From: Nitrospira sp.
GTDB taxonomy: Bacteria; Nitrospirota; Nitrospiria; Nitrospirales; Nitrospiraceae
NCBI GenBank assembly: GCA_024330925.1
Contig: JANDJK010000004.1
Location: 1 to 64,000, forward strand
Length of the DNA: 64,000 bases
Direction: 5' to 3'
The notes under the pieces were generated by a model. It did not search any database, was not told the origin of the DNA, and was given only the letters and a program-made list of their open reading frames with translations. Position 1 is the first letter of the stretch. Each line of letters opens with the position of its first letter. The position numbers were made by a program, and so were the translations under genes. Shown in pieces: positions 17,521-27,203 of this stretch.

Positions 17521-18132
17521 ATGATCGCCATCATCGACTACGGAATGGGCAACTTGCGCAGCGTCCATAAGGCCTTCGAGGCGGTTGGTCATCGAGCGGT
17601 GATCACCCGTGATCAGCGAGTGATCGATGAGGCAAGCCATGTGGTGTTGCCAGGAGTGGGAGCGTTCAGCGATTGCATGACCAACCTTGAGCGATATGGA
17701 TTGACGGAGCCACTCCTTCGAGCTATTCGAGCGGGGAAGCCGTTTTTAGGGATTTGTCTAGGGCTGCAAGTGTTATTCTCTGAAAGCGAGGAGTTTGGGC
17801 CGTGCAAGGGGCTTGATGTTGTTAGAGGAACGGTGCGTCGATTTGTGGCGGGCCCCTCTCTCAAAGTGCCTCACATCGGCTGGAATCAAGTCCATTTTCA
17901 AAAACCATGTCCCCTCTTTGAGGGCATTGCTGATGGAGCAGACTGGTATTTTGTCCATTCCTATTTCGTTGATCCCGTCGATGAGCGAGTGGTCGCTTCA
18001 CGGACAACCCACGGTATTTCGTTCGTATCGAGCATCTGGCATGACAATCTCGTGGCCTGTCAGTTCCATCCAGAAAAGAGTCAAACTGTGGGGCTGCGGC
18101 TGATCAAAAATTTCGGAGCATGGCATGGTTAA
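17521..18132 (+). CDS. hisH: imidazole glycerol phosphate synthase, glutaminase subunit
   Basis: Hydrolyses glutamine and passes ammonia to HisF. Start at ATG 17521 gives the family N-terminus MIAIIDYGMGNLRSV; the frame is open to 17464 but without homology. The class-I amidotransferase triad is C79 (FLGICLGLQ), H183 and E185 (QFHPEKSQ). The length of 203 aa is normal. GGAGGGG is about 12-14 nt upstream of the ATG, within a small hairpin. The stop overlaps the next gene by 8 nt. Confidence 0.97.
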   Translation: MIAIIDYGMGNLRSVHKAFEAVGHRAVITRDQRVIDEASHVVLPGVGAFSDCMTNLERYGLTEPLLRAIRAGKPFLGICLGLQVLFSESEEFGPCKGLDVVRGTVRRFVAGPSLKVPHIGWNQVHFQKPCPLFEGIADGADWYFVHSYFVDPVDERVVASRTTHGISFVSSIWHDNLVACQFHPEKSQTVGLRLIKNFGAWHG

Positions 18133-18874
18133 CCAACTGTTGAGGGGCGAGCGGGAACAGGGCCGTTTACAGGACACTGGTGCCCCCGCACTGTTGCTTC
18201 ACCTCGCCTTCCTGATCATGTTGACAACACTGGCAAGTGGCTGTAGCGGCTGGAAAGTCAACACGGCCTCGTCTGATCTTCTCTCGCAGTATACCGTTCG
18301 GGCGCTTGTGCTGATTCCCTTTGTCGCAATCACAACTCCTCAAATGCGCGACCAGGGTGAGTTTTATTTTTCGACGCCTCAGAGCCTTCGGCAGCAGGAT
18401 ATGTCGGTCGCGGTTGCGTCCGACGTCGAACCACGCCCCCGGCAAGTGACTGTCGTTCCACCGCATGCGGCAGAACGAATCACGCAATTGTTTCAGAAAC
18501 GGTTACAGTCCCTCGGTCGTTTTCAGCTTGTTCCGCTCGAGGAGTCGGTCCAACTGCCGACGGCGCGACCGGAAGTAGCCGCTGCGGCGGTGGCGCAGAA
18601 GGTCAAGGCGGATGCAGCTATAATCGGCTTCGTCTCGATGTATCAAGAACGTGTGGGCAGTCGTCTCGGCGCTAATCCGGCAGCTGCAGTGGGGTTTGAG
18701 GTCAAAGTCGTGGCAGCGGATGGGCAAGTTCTATGGGTGGGGAATTATTATGAGCGACAGCGTCCGTTAACAGAAGACTTGGTGGGCTTTGTGCAACGGT
18801 TCGGTATGTTTGTGACGGCGGATGAATTAGCGGAATATGGGGTGGATGCCATCCTGAAGGAATTTCCTTTCTAG
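18125..18874 (+). CDS. putative lipoprotein of unknown function in the his operon
   Basis: The 249-aa protein has a long N-terminal region and a lipoprotein signal ending in TTLASGC, so it is probably lipidated and anchored in the outer envelope. The mature part includes VRALVLIPFVAITTPQMRDQ, PPHAAERITQLFQKRLQSL and ADAAIIGFVSMYQERVGSRLG, a pattern reminiscent of GNA1162/CsgG-like envelope lipoproteins, but the match is only suggestive. It overlaps hisH by 8 nt and is 34 nt before hisA, so it is cotranscribed with histidine genes although it has no obvious histidine role. Confidence 0.75.
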   Translation: MVNQLLRGEREQGRLQDTGAPALLLHLAFLIMLTTLASGCSGWKVNTASSDLLSQYTVRALVLIPFVAITTPQMRDQGEFYFSTPQSLRQQDMSVAVASDVEPRPRQVTVVPPHAAERITQLFQKRLQSLGRFQLVPLEESVQLPTARPEVAAAAVAQKVKADAAIIGFVSMYQERVGSRLGANPAAAVGFEVKVVAADGQVLWVGNYYERQRPLTEDLVGFVQRFGMFVTADELAEYGVDAILKEFPF

Positions 18875-18908
18875 CTTCAGTTCTCCGTGACACGCGGAAG
18901 GAGTGTGT

Positions 18909-19661
18909 GTGCTGGTCATTCCTGCAATCGACTTGAAAGACGGCCGGTGCGTGCGGTTGCGCCAAGGTGATCTGGCGGCGGAAACGGTGTATTCGGATGA
19001 TCCGGTCGCGGTGGCGAGAAAGTGGGAGGAACAAGGAGCACGTCTCATTCATGTGGTGGATCTCAACGGGGCGGTAGAGGGCAGGCCCCGTAACCTGGCG
19101 CAGATCGAAGCTATTGTTAAAGCGGTTCATGTTGTGGTGCAGGTAGGGGGAGGGATTCGCTCAATCGAGACAGTTCGCCAATACCTGCGATCTGGTGTGA
19201 CTCGTGTCGTGCTTGGCACGGCCGCTCTTCTGGATCGGGCGTTTCTTGGGCAGGCGTGCCAGGAATTTCCCGGTCGCATTCTGCTGGGGCTGGATGCGCG
19301 AGACGGAAAGGTAGCGGTCAAGGGATGGACGGCGGTCTCGGATGTTAGCGCCGTTGCCTTACTGAAGGAGATGGCGGGCTATGCGATTCGCGCCGTGATC
19401 TATACGGATATTGCGCGTGATGGGATGTTGAGTGGTCCAAACCTGGCCGCTTTGGAAGAGGTCGTTGCTTGTTCTTCGTTTCCGGTCATTGCGTCAGGTG
19501 GAATCAGCCGAATCGACGATCTTCTGGCGCTGCGTGCGCTTGGCCCACGAGTGGAGGGTGCGATTGTGGGCAAGGCGCTTTATGATGGAACGATGGACTA
19601 TCGAGCCATTGTGACAGCCTTGAAGACGTATGAGGATGGGACAGGGAGGGAGCTGTGCTGA
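18909..19661 (+). CDS. hisA: 1-(5-phosphoribosyl)-5-[(5-phosphoribosylamino)methylideneamino]imidazole-4-carboxamide isomerase
   Basis: TIM-barrel isomerase of histidine synthesis. GTG at 18909 is preferred because AAGGAG lies 5 nt upstream and it gives [20 protein letters not shown]; a GTG at 18903 would overlap the ribosome-binding site. Catalytic D8 and the second catalytic aspartate in [16 protein letters not shown] are present; phosphate loops VGGGIRS and ASGGIS are clear. Normal length (250 aa). Overlaps hisF. Confidence 0.96.
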   Translation: MLVIPAIDLKDGRCVRLRQGDLAAETVYSDDPVAVARKWEEQGARLIHVVDLNGAVEGRPRNLAQIEAIVKAVHVVVQVGGGIRSIETVRQYLRSGVTRVVLGTAALLDRAFLGQACQEFPGRILLGLDARDGKVAVKGWTAVSDVSAVALLKEMAGYAIRAVIYTDIARDGMLSGPNLAALEEVVACSSFPVIASGGISRIDDLLALRALGPRVEGAIVGKALYDGTMDYRAIVTALKTYEDGTGRELC

Positions 19662-20434
19662 CAAAACGTCTCATTCCCTGTTTGGATGTCAAGGATGGTC
19701 GTGTGGTCAAAGGAGTTCGGTTCGAAGCGCTACGTGATGCGGGTGACCCTGTCGAGGCGGCGACGTTCTATGATCATGAAGGGGCAGACGAGCTCTGTTT
19801 TTTGGACATCACGGCGTCGTATGAAAACCGGGGCACGATCATCGACGTGGTCGAACGGACGGCCGCGTGCGTCTTTATGCCTGTGACGGTTGGCGGTGGG
19901 GTACGTACGCTCGATGATATCCGACGGTTGTTGAATGCCGGAGCGGACAAGGTCAGCATCAATACGGCGGCAGTGGAACGGCCGGAATTTGTGAAGGAAG
20001 CGGCCCGCCGTTTCGGCACCCAATGCATTGTCGTGGCGATCGATGCGAAACGAGAACCCCTGGCGATGAAATGGCAGGTTTATACTCATGGAGGCCATAA
20101 ACCGACCGGTTTGGACGTGGTGCAGTGGGCCAAACAGATGGAAGAGTATGGAGCTGGTGAACTCCTGGTCACCAGCATGGACGAGGATGGTCGGCAGTGT
20201 GGCTACGATCTTGAGTTGACGGCTGCTGTTTCGGAAGCGGTGTCGATCCCCGTGATTGCGTCAGGAGGGGTCGGGACGCTGGAGCATCTGTATGAGGGGT
20301 TTATCAAGGGCAAGGCTGATGCGGTTCTGGCTGCGTCTATTTTTCATTTTAGAACATTCACGATTCCGCAGGCAAAGGCCTTTTTGAAGGACCGTGGGAT
20401 TCCGGTGCGATGGAATGGCCGGATGACGACATGA
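19655..20434 (+). CDS. hisF: imidazole glycerol phosphate synthase, cyclase subunit
   Basis: Partner of HisH; forms the imidazole ring and releases AICAR. The GTG start overlaps the hisA stop (GTGCTGA). The N-terminus [19 protein letters not shown] carries the catalytic D11, and the second catalytic aspartate lies in [23 protein letters not shown] and SGGVGTLEH are standard. At 259 aa the barrel is complete. Confidence 0.97.
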   Translation: MLTKRLIPCLDVKDGRVVKGVRFEALRDAGDPVEAATFYDHEGADELCFLDITASYENRGTIIDVVERTAACVFMPVTVGGGVRTLDDIRRLLNAGADKVSINTAAVERPEFVKEAARRFGTQCIVVAIDAKREPLAMKWQVYTHGGHKPTGLDVVQWAKQMEEYGAGELLVTSMDEDGRQCGYDLELTAAVSEAVSIPVIASGGVGTLEHLYEGFIKGKADAVLAASIFHFRTFTIPQAKAFLKDRGIPVRWNGRMTT

Positions 20435-20438
20435 CACG

Positions 20439-21134
20439 ATGATGGACGAATTGTGCCAGCAGCTCACGTTTGATGATCAAGGCCTGATACCGGCCATTGT
20501 GCAAGATTGGGTGGACGGATCTGTGTTGATGGTGGGGTATATGAATCAAGAGGCCATCGTTAAGACTCTGCGGACTGGAACCGTTCACTTCTGGAGTCGA
20601 TCTCGTCGGAAATTATGGGAAAAGGGGGAAACGTCCGGTCATAAGCTCCATGTGAAACATGTATTCGTTGATTGTGACCGTGACACTATTTTGGTGAAAG
20701 TGCAAGCGGATGGTCCAACCTGCCATACAGGGGAACGCTCTTGTTTTTTTTCCAGGATCGATGAGCACGGCCGGATTGCCGCGTCTCCCACTGCTGAAGC
20801 AGATGGGGGGATTTTGGAAGCGGTTTTGCGGGTCATCTGTGATCGTCGAGCCCGTCCGCAGACCGGGTCCTATACTGCGAAACTGTTCGAAGGGGGGCAG
20901 GACCGGATTCTCAAAAAAGTTGTGGAAGAAGCTGGAGAAGTGTTGTTGGCTTCTAAAGGAGGCAAAAAAGAAGAGATCATCTACGAGGTGGCAGATTTGG
21001 TGTTTCATACGTTGATGGTGCTTGGTTATCATGATTTGACAATTCGGGATGTGTATACGGAACTAGGGAAACGGTTTGGGCAGCCGGGGAAGAAGATTAC
21101 TCCGCAGGATCATCCGAGCAAACCGGTTGGATGA
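20439..21134 (+). CDS. hisIE: bifunctional phosphoribosyl-AMP cyclohydrolase / phosphoribosyl-ATP pyrophosphatase
   Basis: Second and third steps of histidine synthesis in one 231-residue protein. The N-terminal cyclohydrolase half (about 1-120) has MVGYMNQEAI, TVHFWSRSRRKLWEKGETSG, VDCDRDTILVKVQADGPTCH and the zinc cysteines. The C-terminal pyrophosphatase half has KVVEEAGEVLLASKGG and YEVADLVFHTLMVL. Two successive ATG codons (20439, 20442) can start it. It closes the his cluster, 4 nt after hisF. Confidence 0.96.
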   Translation: MMDELCQQLTFDDQGLIPAIVQDWVDGSVLMVGYMNQEAIVKTLRTGTVHFWSRSRRKLWEKGETSGHKLHVKHVFVDCDRDTILVKVQADGPTCHTGERSCFFSRIDEHGRIAASPTAEADGGILEAVLRVICDRRARPQTGSYTAKLFEGGQDRILKKVVEEAGEVLLASKGGKKEEIIYEVADLVFHTLMVLGYHDLTIRDVYTELGKRFGQPGKKITPQDHPSKPVG

Positions 21135-21203
21135 GGCATCCGGCGCGATAATGGCTGCTCTGGTGGGAGGACCACGAAACAAGAGACACAATGAGTTGAG
21201 GCG

Positions 21204-21551
21204 ATGATGGGCGATTGTCTATTTTGCAAAATTGTGGAGCGCAAGGTTCCAGCGACGGTCGTCTATGAAGATGACCATACCGTAGCGTTTGACGACATCC
21301 ATCCCCAGGCGCCGGTTCACGCCTTAGTCATTCCCAAGAGACATGTGGTGGCGGTCCGCGATTGCGGAGAGGAAGACGAGGCTTTGTTAGGGAAATTATT
21401 GTTGACTTGTGCCAAGGTTGCTCGGTTAAAGGGCGTAGCAGACTCCGGTTATCGGATTGTCACGAATACTGGAAAAGATGGCGGTCAAACGGTCTTTCAT
21501 TTGCATTTTCATGTAACAGGCGGGCGCCCTATGAGGTGGCCGCCAGGCTGA
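21204..21551 (+). CDS. HIT family nucleotide-binding protein
   Basis: A 115-residue histidine-triad protein of the HinT type, usually a purine nucleoside phosphoramidase. It shows CLFCKIVERKVPATVVYEDD at the start, FDDIHPQAPVHALVIPKRHV, and the catalytic histidine triad HLHFHVTGGR near the C-terminus. A start at ATG 21207 is equally possible. It follows hisIE by 69 nt and may be cotranscribed. Confidence 0.95.
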   Translation: MMGDCLFCKIVERKVPATVVYEDDHTVAFDDIHPQAPVHALVIPKRHVVAVRDCGEEDEALLGKLLLTCAKVARLKGVADSGYRIVTNTGKDGGQTVFHLHFHVTGGRPMRWPPG

Positions 21552-21566
21552 GCCGGTGGGTGAAAT

Positions 21567-21596
21567 TTGACAGATTTTCCACCTGTCTGTTATTCT
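21567..21596 (+). promoter_or_regulatory. sigma-70-type promoter for dnaG-rpoD
   Basis: TTGACA at 21567-21572, an 18-nt spacer, and TATTCT at 21591-21596. Transcription would begin around 21603, 70 nt before dnaG. A clean promoter directly upstream of the classic dnaG-rpoD pair. Confidence 0.65.
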
Positions 21597-21672
21597 GCTC
21601 GGTCGATTTTTCCCGACAAGAAGGCCGTCTCGTCCGGTTGTGGTGGCGAGCTGGAAAGGAGCTACGACTCCG

Positions 21673-23505
21673 GTGGGGAACGGTTTGATCGCTGAGGAGA
21701 TCATCGATCGGATCAGGAGGCAAGTCGACATTGTCGACGTAGTGAGTCAACATGTGGCCTTAACAAAGACGGGCCAGAATTTCAAGGGGTTGTGCCCGTT
21801 TCATCAAGAGAAGACCCCCTCATTTATTGTCAACCCTGCGCGACAGATCTTCCATTGTTTTGGCTGCGGAGCGGGCGGGAGCGTCTTTACGTTTTTGACC
21901 AGGCTCACCGGTGCAAGTTTCCGGGAAGTCGTTCGAGATCTGGGGCAACAGGTGGGGATTGACATCTCCGAATTGATGGTAACAGCAGGGGGACAAGGGG
22001 GGCTAGTTGGACAGCTTGAGCGGGTCAACGGGGCGGCGGCCTTGTGGTTCAAACAGAACTTGTGGGATGCCAGAGTCGGAATGGCTGGGCGAAACTATCT
22101 CGGAGAACGGGGCATTCAACCAAGCACAATCGATCGATTTGGAATTGGCTGGGCTCCCCCCGAATGGGACGGTCTCTTTAACGCCTTGACAAAACAGGGG
22201 TTTTCACCGGCCGATCTTGTTACCGCGGGCTTAGTTGTGGCGCGGGAGGGGAAAAGCGGTTGTTATGATCGGTTTCGGGGGCGCGTGATGTTTACGATCA
22301 CCGATCTGCGCAAACGAGTGGTGGGATTTGGAGGGCGGACATTGGGACACGTTACGCCCAAATACCTCAATTCGCCAGATACCCCTCTTTTTAAAAAGGG
22401 ACAGACACTGTTTGCTTTCGAACAGGCGCGCGAAGCAATGGTGAGGACAAAGACTGCCATTATTGTCGAAGGGTATTTTGATGCGATCGCGCTCCATCAA
22501 GCTGGGTTGACCAATACGGTTGCGACATTGGGTACAGCATTAACACCCGAACATGTTCAGATGTTACGGCGATTCACTGAGCATGTTGTGTTGGTGTTTG
22601 ATCCCGATGAGGCTGGGGTGCGTGCGGCGCTTCGGGGGCTTGATCTTTTTGTGAACAGTGGATTGGATGTCAAGGTGGTGACGTTACCGGCCGGAGAAGA
22701 TCCCGATACCTTTGTACGCAGGGCAGGAGGGGCGGCCTTTGCCGAGTTGCAAACCACTGCTCCAAGCCTCTTGGACTATGTGTTGGATCATACGATACGG
22801 CGGGCAGACACCAGCTCAGTGGAAAGTCGCGTGCGGAGCGTGGATGAGGTGCTGCGCATTATTCAGAAAAGTGAGCATCCGCTAGAGCGGGAAGAACGCA
22901 TCCGGCTGGTGGCGGAACGGCTGGGGATCAATCAAAGCCGATTGATTGAGCGCTATCCGTCATTACAGGTTCGGCCTCAAGAAAGAGCGGTGGCTGCCGG
23001 TCACTCCCCTCGGCTAGTCTCCGAGACCACGTGGTCAGCCATGTTGAAACGAGCGCCGGAAGAGCGAGACTTGGCGTGGCTCTTGTTGCATGGTCAGTTG
23101 TCGCTTTCTGATATGCGACGGCTCAATCCCGAGTGGTTTACGGTTGCTCCCTGCAAGAAACTCCTCCAGACGGCTCTCATGCAGGTGGATTGTGAAGGGA
23201 AGATCGATCTGAATGGCCTCATTGCGAGGTTGGTGGATGATGCGGACTGTAGTGCCCTGGTGACCGAGTTGCTTGTGCGGGACGATCCGATCGAGGATGT
23301 GCCGGCTCATATCAAGGCCTGTTTGCAGGGGCTTGAACGAAAGTACGCCGATCAGAACGTCCGAGAGCTGATTGCCAAACTCAAAGTTGCGGAACGGGCG
23401 GGCCGGTGGGAAGAAGTGCAGGCATTGAATAGACAGATTAACGAATGGCGGATCCGAAAAGCCGGCGTGTCGGTAGCCGGAACGGTGTCCTTGGTGAAGG
23501 AGTAG
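21673..23505 (+). CDS. dnaG: DNA primase
   Basis: Makes RNA primers at the replication fork. The GTG at 21673 has an AAAGGAG 11 nt upstream and gives [24 protein letters not shown]; an earlier GTG at 21640 is open but lacks homology. The CHC2 zinc-binding motif uses C41, H44, C62 and C65. The TOPRIM core shows [16 protein letters not shown] and [15 protein letters not shown] with the metal-binding acidic residues. The C-terminal part should contact the helicase. The length of 610 aa is normal. rpoD follows 2 nt after the stop. Confidence 0.97.
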   Translation: MGNGLIAEEIIDRIRRQVDIVDVVSQHVALTKTGQNFKGLCPFHQEKTPSFIVNPARQIFHCFGCGAGGSVFTFLTRLTGASFREVVRDLGQQVGIDISELMVTAGGQGGLVGQLERVNGAAALWFKQNLWDARVGMAGRNYLGERGIQPSTIDRFGIGWAPPEWDGLFNALTKQGFSPADLVTAGLVVAREGKSGCYDRFRGRVMFTITDLRKRVVGFGGRTLGHVTPKYLNSPDTPLFKKGQTLFAFEQAREAMVRTKTAIIVEGYFDAIALHQAGLTNTVATLGTALTPEHVQMLRRFTEHVVLVFDPDEAGVRAALRGLDLFVNSGLDVKVVTLPAGEDPDTFVRRAGGAAFAELQTTAPSLLDYVLDHTIRRADTSSVESRVRSVDEVLRIIQKSEHPLEREERIRLVAERLGINQSRLIERYPSLQVRPQERAVAAGHSPRLVSETTWSAMLKRAPEERDLAWLLLHGQLSLSDMRRLNPEWFTVAPCKKLLQTALMQVDCEGKIDLNGLIARLVDDADCSALVTELLVRDDPIEDVPAHIKACLQGLERKYADQNVRELIAKLKVAERAGRWEEVQALNRQINEWRIRKAGVSVAGTVSLVKE

Positions 23506-23507
23506 TC

Positions 23508-25322
23508 ATGTCAAAACAGGAATTGCTGGGGGAAGTCAAAAAACTAATCGCGATGGGAAAGGAAAAAGGGTTCCTGACCTATGACGAACTCAACAGCACC
23601 CTGCCTGCTGAATTTGTCTCCTCCGATCAATTCGGCACTATCATGACAATGTTTGGCGATATGGACATCGAAATCGTCGAGGGAGCCGAAGGCGAACGAA
23701 TACGCAAGCGGCCGGATGGCGGCGATCTCGGCGACGAAGGTGAGGAGACCGATTTTGAGGCAGAGGATGAAAGTGAAAAGTCGATTGATCTGTCGCCGGG
23801 CGTGTTGAGCCGGACGGACGATCCGGTTCGGCTCTATCTTAAGGAAATGGGCAGTGTGGCTCTGCTCTCCCGCGAAGGGGAAATCGAAATCGCTAAGCGG
23901 ATCGAGGAGGGCAAAAAAGAAATTGCCTCCATCATTTACGGCATGCCGATGACGATTGAGTTCGTTTTGGCCCTGCGGGATCAACTGAAGGATTCCACCA
24001 TCGACGTGCGCGAGATCGTGCCGATTCAGGATCAGGGGGAGGAGTTCGACGAGGAACAGCAACCGGCTGAGCGGGACTACGAAGAGCTCCGTCAAAAGAC
24101 CTTAGAAGCGCTCAATGCCGTGCGCAAGGTTTCGCTTCAATTGAAAGCGTTGGTGGAGAAAGGCAAGCAGATCGGCAATGATCCCGTCAAACAGAAGAAA
24201 TTCAAGAAACAGTTTGATCTTGTGCGCCAGCAGGTGGTGGACAAGATCGAATCTGTTAACCTCCACGGAGTCCTCAAGGACCGCATGGTTCAACGGGTGC
24301 GCGATTTGGCGGATCAGATCCAGGCGGCGGAGCGTGAGATTGCGAACTGCCAGCGTCGGCTTGGTGTCAGTGGCGAGGCAGGAGAGGAGTTGCTCAGGCG
24401 ATTGGGACGAACTCGGCAGGATTTCCTGGCGGTCAAACGAAAGACCGGTTTAGGGGAAGAGACGCTGCTCGATATCAAAAAGACCTATCAGGCAGCCAAG
24501 GCCAAGATTCGCGAACTCGAAGAGCAGGCGTTGGTGTCCGCGGACGAAATTAAGGAAGCCGTCAAACAACTCGACATCGCGGAGGAAAAAGTCAAACGGG
24601 GCAAAGCGGAACTGGTAGAAGCCAATTTGCGGTTGGTCGTCAGTATTGCCAAGAAATATACAAACCGGGGTCTTCAGTTTCTGGACTTGATCCAAGAGGG
24701 CAACATCGGCCTGATGAAGGCGGTGGACAAGTTCGAATACAAACGTGGCTATAAGTTTAGTACTTATGCAACGTGGTGGATTCGCCAAGCAATCACCAGG
24801 GCTATCGCCGATCAAGCACGAACGATCCGCATTCCCGTTCACATGATTGAGACCATCAATAAGCTTGTGCGGACGTCGCGTCATCTTGTGCAGAAACTTG
24901 GTCGAGAGCCTCTGCCCGAAGAGATTGCCGAGCGCATGGATCTTCCTTTGGATAAGGTACGCAAGATTCTCAAGATTGCCCGCGAACCCATTTCGCTGGA
25001 AACCCCCATTGGTGAAGAGGAAGACAGTCATCTGGGTGACTTCATCGAAGATAAGAAGGCGGTCTCTCCGTTGGAGGCGGCGATTCGGTACGATTTGCAG
25101 CGGCAGATCAACAGCGCGCTGGAAACTCTGACGCCTCGTGAGGAAAAGGTGCTTCGCAAGCGATTTGGAATCGGCGAAGCGACGGACCACACGCTGGAAG
25201 AAGTGGGGCAGGATTTTGAGGTGACGCGCGAGCGGATTCGTCAAATCGAGGCCAAGGCGTTGCGAAAATTGCGGCACCCCAGCCGTAGCAAAAAGCTCAG
25301 AAGCTTTGTGGAGAGTTTGTGA
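23508..25322 (+). CDS. rpoD: RNA polymerase primary sigma factor RpoD
   Basis: Housekeeping sigma-70 factor. Start at ATG 23508 with GAAGGAG upstream. Region 1.1 is at the N-terminus ([19 protein letters not shown]), region 1.2 is [18 protein letters not shown], a non-conserved acidic and coiled insert of about 200 aa follows, then region 2 ([36 protein letters not shown]), region 3 ([11 protein letters not shown]) and region 4 ([20 protein letters not shown]). At 604 aa it is typical for a primary sigma. Cotranscribed with dnaG. Confidence 0.98.
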   Translation: MSKQELLGEVKKLIAMGKEKGFLTYDELNSTLPAEFVSSDQFGTIMTMFGDMDIEIVEGAEGERIRKRPDGGDLGDEGEETDFEAEDESEKSIDLSPGVLSRTDDPVRLYLKEMGSVALLSREGEIEIAKRIEEGKKEIASIIYGMPMTIEFVLALRDQLKDSTIDVREIVPIQDQGEEFDEEQQPAERDYEELRQKTLEALNAVRKVSLQLKALVEKGKQIGNDPVKQKKFKKQFDLVRQQVVDKIESVNLHGVLKDRMVQRVRDLADQIQAAEREIANCQRRLGVSGEAGEELLRRLGRTRQDFLAVKRKTGLGEETLLDIKKTYQAAKAKIRELEEQALVSADEIKEAVKQLDIAEEKVKRGKAELVEANLRLVVSIAKKYTNRGLQFLDLIQEGNIGLMKAVDKFEYKRGYKFSTYATWWIRQAITRAIADQARTIRIPVHMIETINKLVRTSRHLVQKLGREPLPEEIAERMDLPLDKVRKILKIAREPISLETPIGEEEDSHLGDFIEDKKAVSPLEAAIRYDLQRQINSALETLTPREEKVLRKRFGIGEATDHTLEEVGQDFEVTRERIRQIEAKALRKLRHPSRSKKLRSFVESL

Positions 25323-25465
25323 AGGCGAAAGGCTTCCCACCGTTTCACTCTGGCGAATGAGCCAAACGGATCCAGGGAGCGGCTCAGCCTTAAACGGATC
25401 GACTGGTCGAGCAGGAACCACGTCGCGGTGGTAGAAAACGGACGTGAGACGTTGGAGCGTCGATC

Positions 25466-25542
25466 GGGCCCATAGCTCAGGTGGTTAGAGCGGCTGACTC
25501 ATAATCAGTTGGTCCTAGGTTCAAGTCCTAGTGGGCCCACCA
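25466..25542 (+). tRNA. tRNA-Ile (anticodon CAT, lysidine type)
   Basis: Complete 77-nt cloverleaf. Acceptor arms GGGCCCA at 25466-25472 and TGGGCCC at 25532-25538 pair perfectly, followed by discriminator A and an encoded CCA. The anticodon loop CTCATAA gives CAT. The GACTCATAATC context is that of tRNA-Ile2, whose C34 is turned into lysidine by TilS to read AUA, and not that of the methionine tRNAs. The T arm CCTAG-TTCAAGT-CCTAG is standard. It sits 143 nt after rpoD. Confidence 0.93.
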
Positions 25543-25629
25543 CATCTTGATAGCCGGCAATGCGGGCCACGCTCCCCTGCGCGGGAGAGTAGGCAACCAG
25601 CGGGAAGGAGAAGGGGAAGGGATCGATCA

Positions 25630-26412
25630 GTGGACCATAGGTTTTCGCCTCTGCTTGAATTGCAGAAATTGGATCTTCGGATGATGGGGATCCAAGCGGC
25701 CTGCCAGAAGATTCCTGAGCGTCTGCGCGCTGCTGAAGCGCCACTGCGAGAGGCTATCAAACGGTTACAGGATGCAAAGGCGGCCATGGATGCCGCTGCC
25801 AAGGAGCGTCGCTCCTACGAACGCGATTTGGAAGCGCACGAAGCTCACATGGAGCGGATGAAGGCTCATGCGGCGCACCTGAAGACCAATAAGGAGTATC
25901 AGGCTCATCTCTTTGAACTTGATCTAGCCAACAAGAAACGGGGGGAACTTGAGGAAAAAGTTCTTCTCTGCATGGAGCGAATCGATCAGCTCCAACAGGT
26001 GGTGACCGAAGCTCAAAGGAGAGTGGCGGCATTAGAAGAATCGTTTGGTCAAGAGCAGCGGGCATTGGTGGAGGAGGAACGGACACTGGCCACCGAATTA
26101 GCTCAGGTAAAAATGCTCTATCAGGAGGTGGCAAGAAAGGTAGAGCCGAACCTGTTGCAGCGATACAACCAGATCAAGGCGTCCTGCAAAGAGCCGCCGC
26201 TCGCGGCGGTGCGTGACAGTTTGTGCTTGGGGTGTCGTCTCCAGATTCCTCCGCAGCTTGTTGCTCAGGTCAAACGTTCGGAAGAACTGCTCGTGTGCCC
26301 CTATTGCCATCGGATTCTCTATTGGGAGGGAGAGCCACAGCCCGATGGTTCCGGGGGTCCTGCCAGAACATCCAGCTCCATCGATGGCGGAGGAAGAGGG
26401 CGAGCTAGCTAG
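25630..26412 (+). CDS. coiled-coil C4 zinc-ribbon protein (zf-RING_7 family)
   Basis: GTG 25630 follows GAAGGGGAAGG; an open frame upstream runs back into the tRNA and is not credible. The 260-residue product is a long antiparallel coiled coil (about residues 10-180, rich in Glu, Arg, Ala) followed by a C4 zinc ribbon: CLGC then CPYC (SLCLGCRLQIP, LLVCPYCHRILYW). Members are widespread and probably bind nucleic acid or serve as chaperone-like factors; function is not established. A low-complexity Gly/Ser tail closes it. Confidence 0.9.
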   Translation: MDHRFSPLLELQKLDLRMMGIQAACQKIPERLRAAEAPLREAIKRLQDAKAAMDAAAKERRSYERDLEAHEAHMERMKAHAAHLKTNKEYQAHLFELDLANKKRGELEEKVLLCMERIDQLQQVVTEAQRRVAALEESFGQEQRALVEEERTLATELAQVKMLYQEVARKVEPNLLQRYNQIKASCKEPPLAAVRDSLCLGCRLQIPPQLVAQVKRSEELLVCPYCHRILYWEGEPQPDGSGGPARTSSSIDGGGRGRAS

Positions 26413-27203
26413 AGACCGCTCCCTTGCGTTGAACGAGAGCCCGACAATGGTGCCAAGTTGTTCCTCGGGGGGTGTGCCTAATCGTTTTGTGGTTGGCCGG
26501 TTGCAGAGAGATGTCTAGGGTACCTTCTGGAGTTGATCAGGTTGTTTGAGCGGTGCGCGGTGTACCACTCAAGTGTGCTCGGGCACGACGAAAAACAACG
26601 ACCATTGCGAGGTTCGATTCGGCTCTCGGCCATTCTTCCCCAAGAGGACAGTTCACGTTGCTGTTTTAGAGAGCTGGCAGGGGAGAGGTAGATCAATGGC
26701 TGGTCTTCCATGGCCATGTGCCCCTTGCTGCTCGCCGGCATTCAAGCCCGAGGCAGTTTGAATACCGTGACGCGGCTGCGACAGCGTGCGATGACGATTG
26801 CTTGATGATGGTAAGAGGGTGTGGATGCCTTTTCCCCACCTCATGCCGTTGACGATCAGACGTTGACCGCACAACCTCCTCGGGGTGCCAATGGGAGGGG
26901 CAACGTTCTGTGATGTTGGTCCCATCATGCCCCCTTCTCAGTCAGGATAGAGACTGTATCTTGATTGCACCTAGAGGTGAGGGAAGCACTTCGTCTTTAC
27001 CCTGAGCGGGAGCTATGACGACGAGTAGCCAGGGGCTGGTCTCTCCTCAGCGCGTCAAGCTTGAGCTGCTTCATGGAGCTGGGTGGTTGTTTCATCATGT
27101 TCCTCCTCTGGAAAATGAGGGGAGGGCTCGGTACCCTACTGTGGGAAAGCGACCGTCCATGTGGAGCAAGGCATTGAACGAATCGTCTTAAGGAGGAAAG
27201 GGC
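26413..27203. other. about 790-bp gap with no recognised gene
   Basis: Frames here are short and show no family resemblance. A 58-codon frame at 27015-27191 ends just at the ribosome-binding site of the M48 gene and is listed separately. Nothing else stands out; there is no clear terminator or repeat. Confidence 0.55.
27015..27191 (+). CDS. possible 58-codon small protein upstream of the M48 protease
   Basis: ATG 27015 follows GCGGGAG and opens a 58-residue frame (MTTSSQGLVSPQRVKLELLH...) whose TAA overlaps the AGGAGG of the next gene. No signal or family motif is visible. The tight join to the downstream ribosome-binding site would allow coupled translation, but coding status is uncertain. 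Confidence 0.3.
   Translation: MTTSSQGLVSPQRVKLELLHGAGWLFHHVPPLENEGRARYPTVGKRPSMWSKALNESS

Noticed and set aside
24450-25421. 323-codon minus-strand frame over rpoD
   Set aside because: Antisense to the most conserved part of a clear sigma factor gene.
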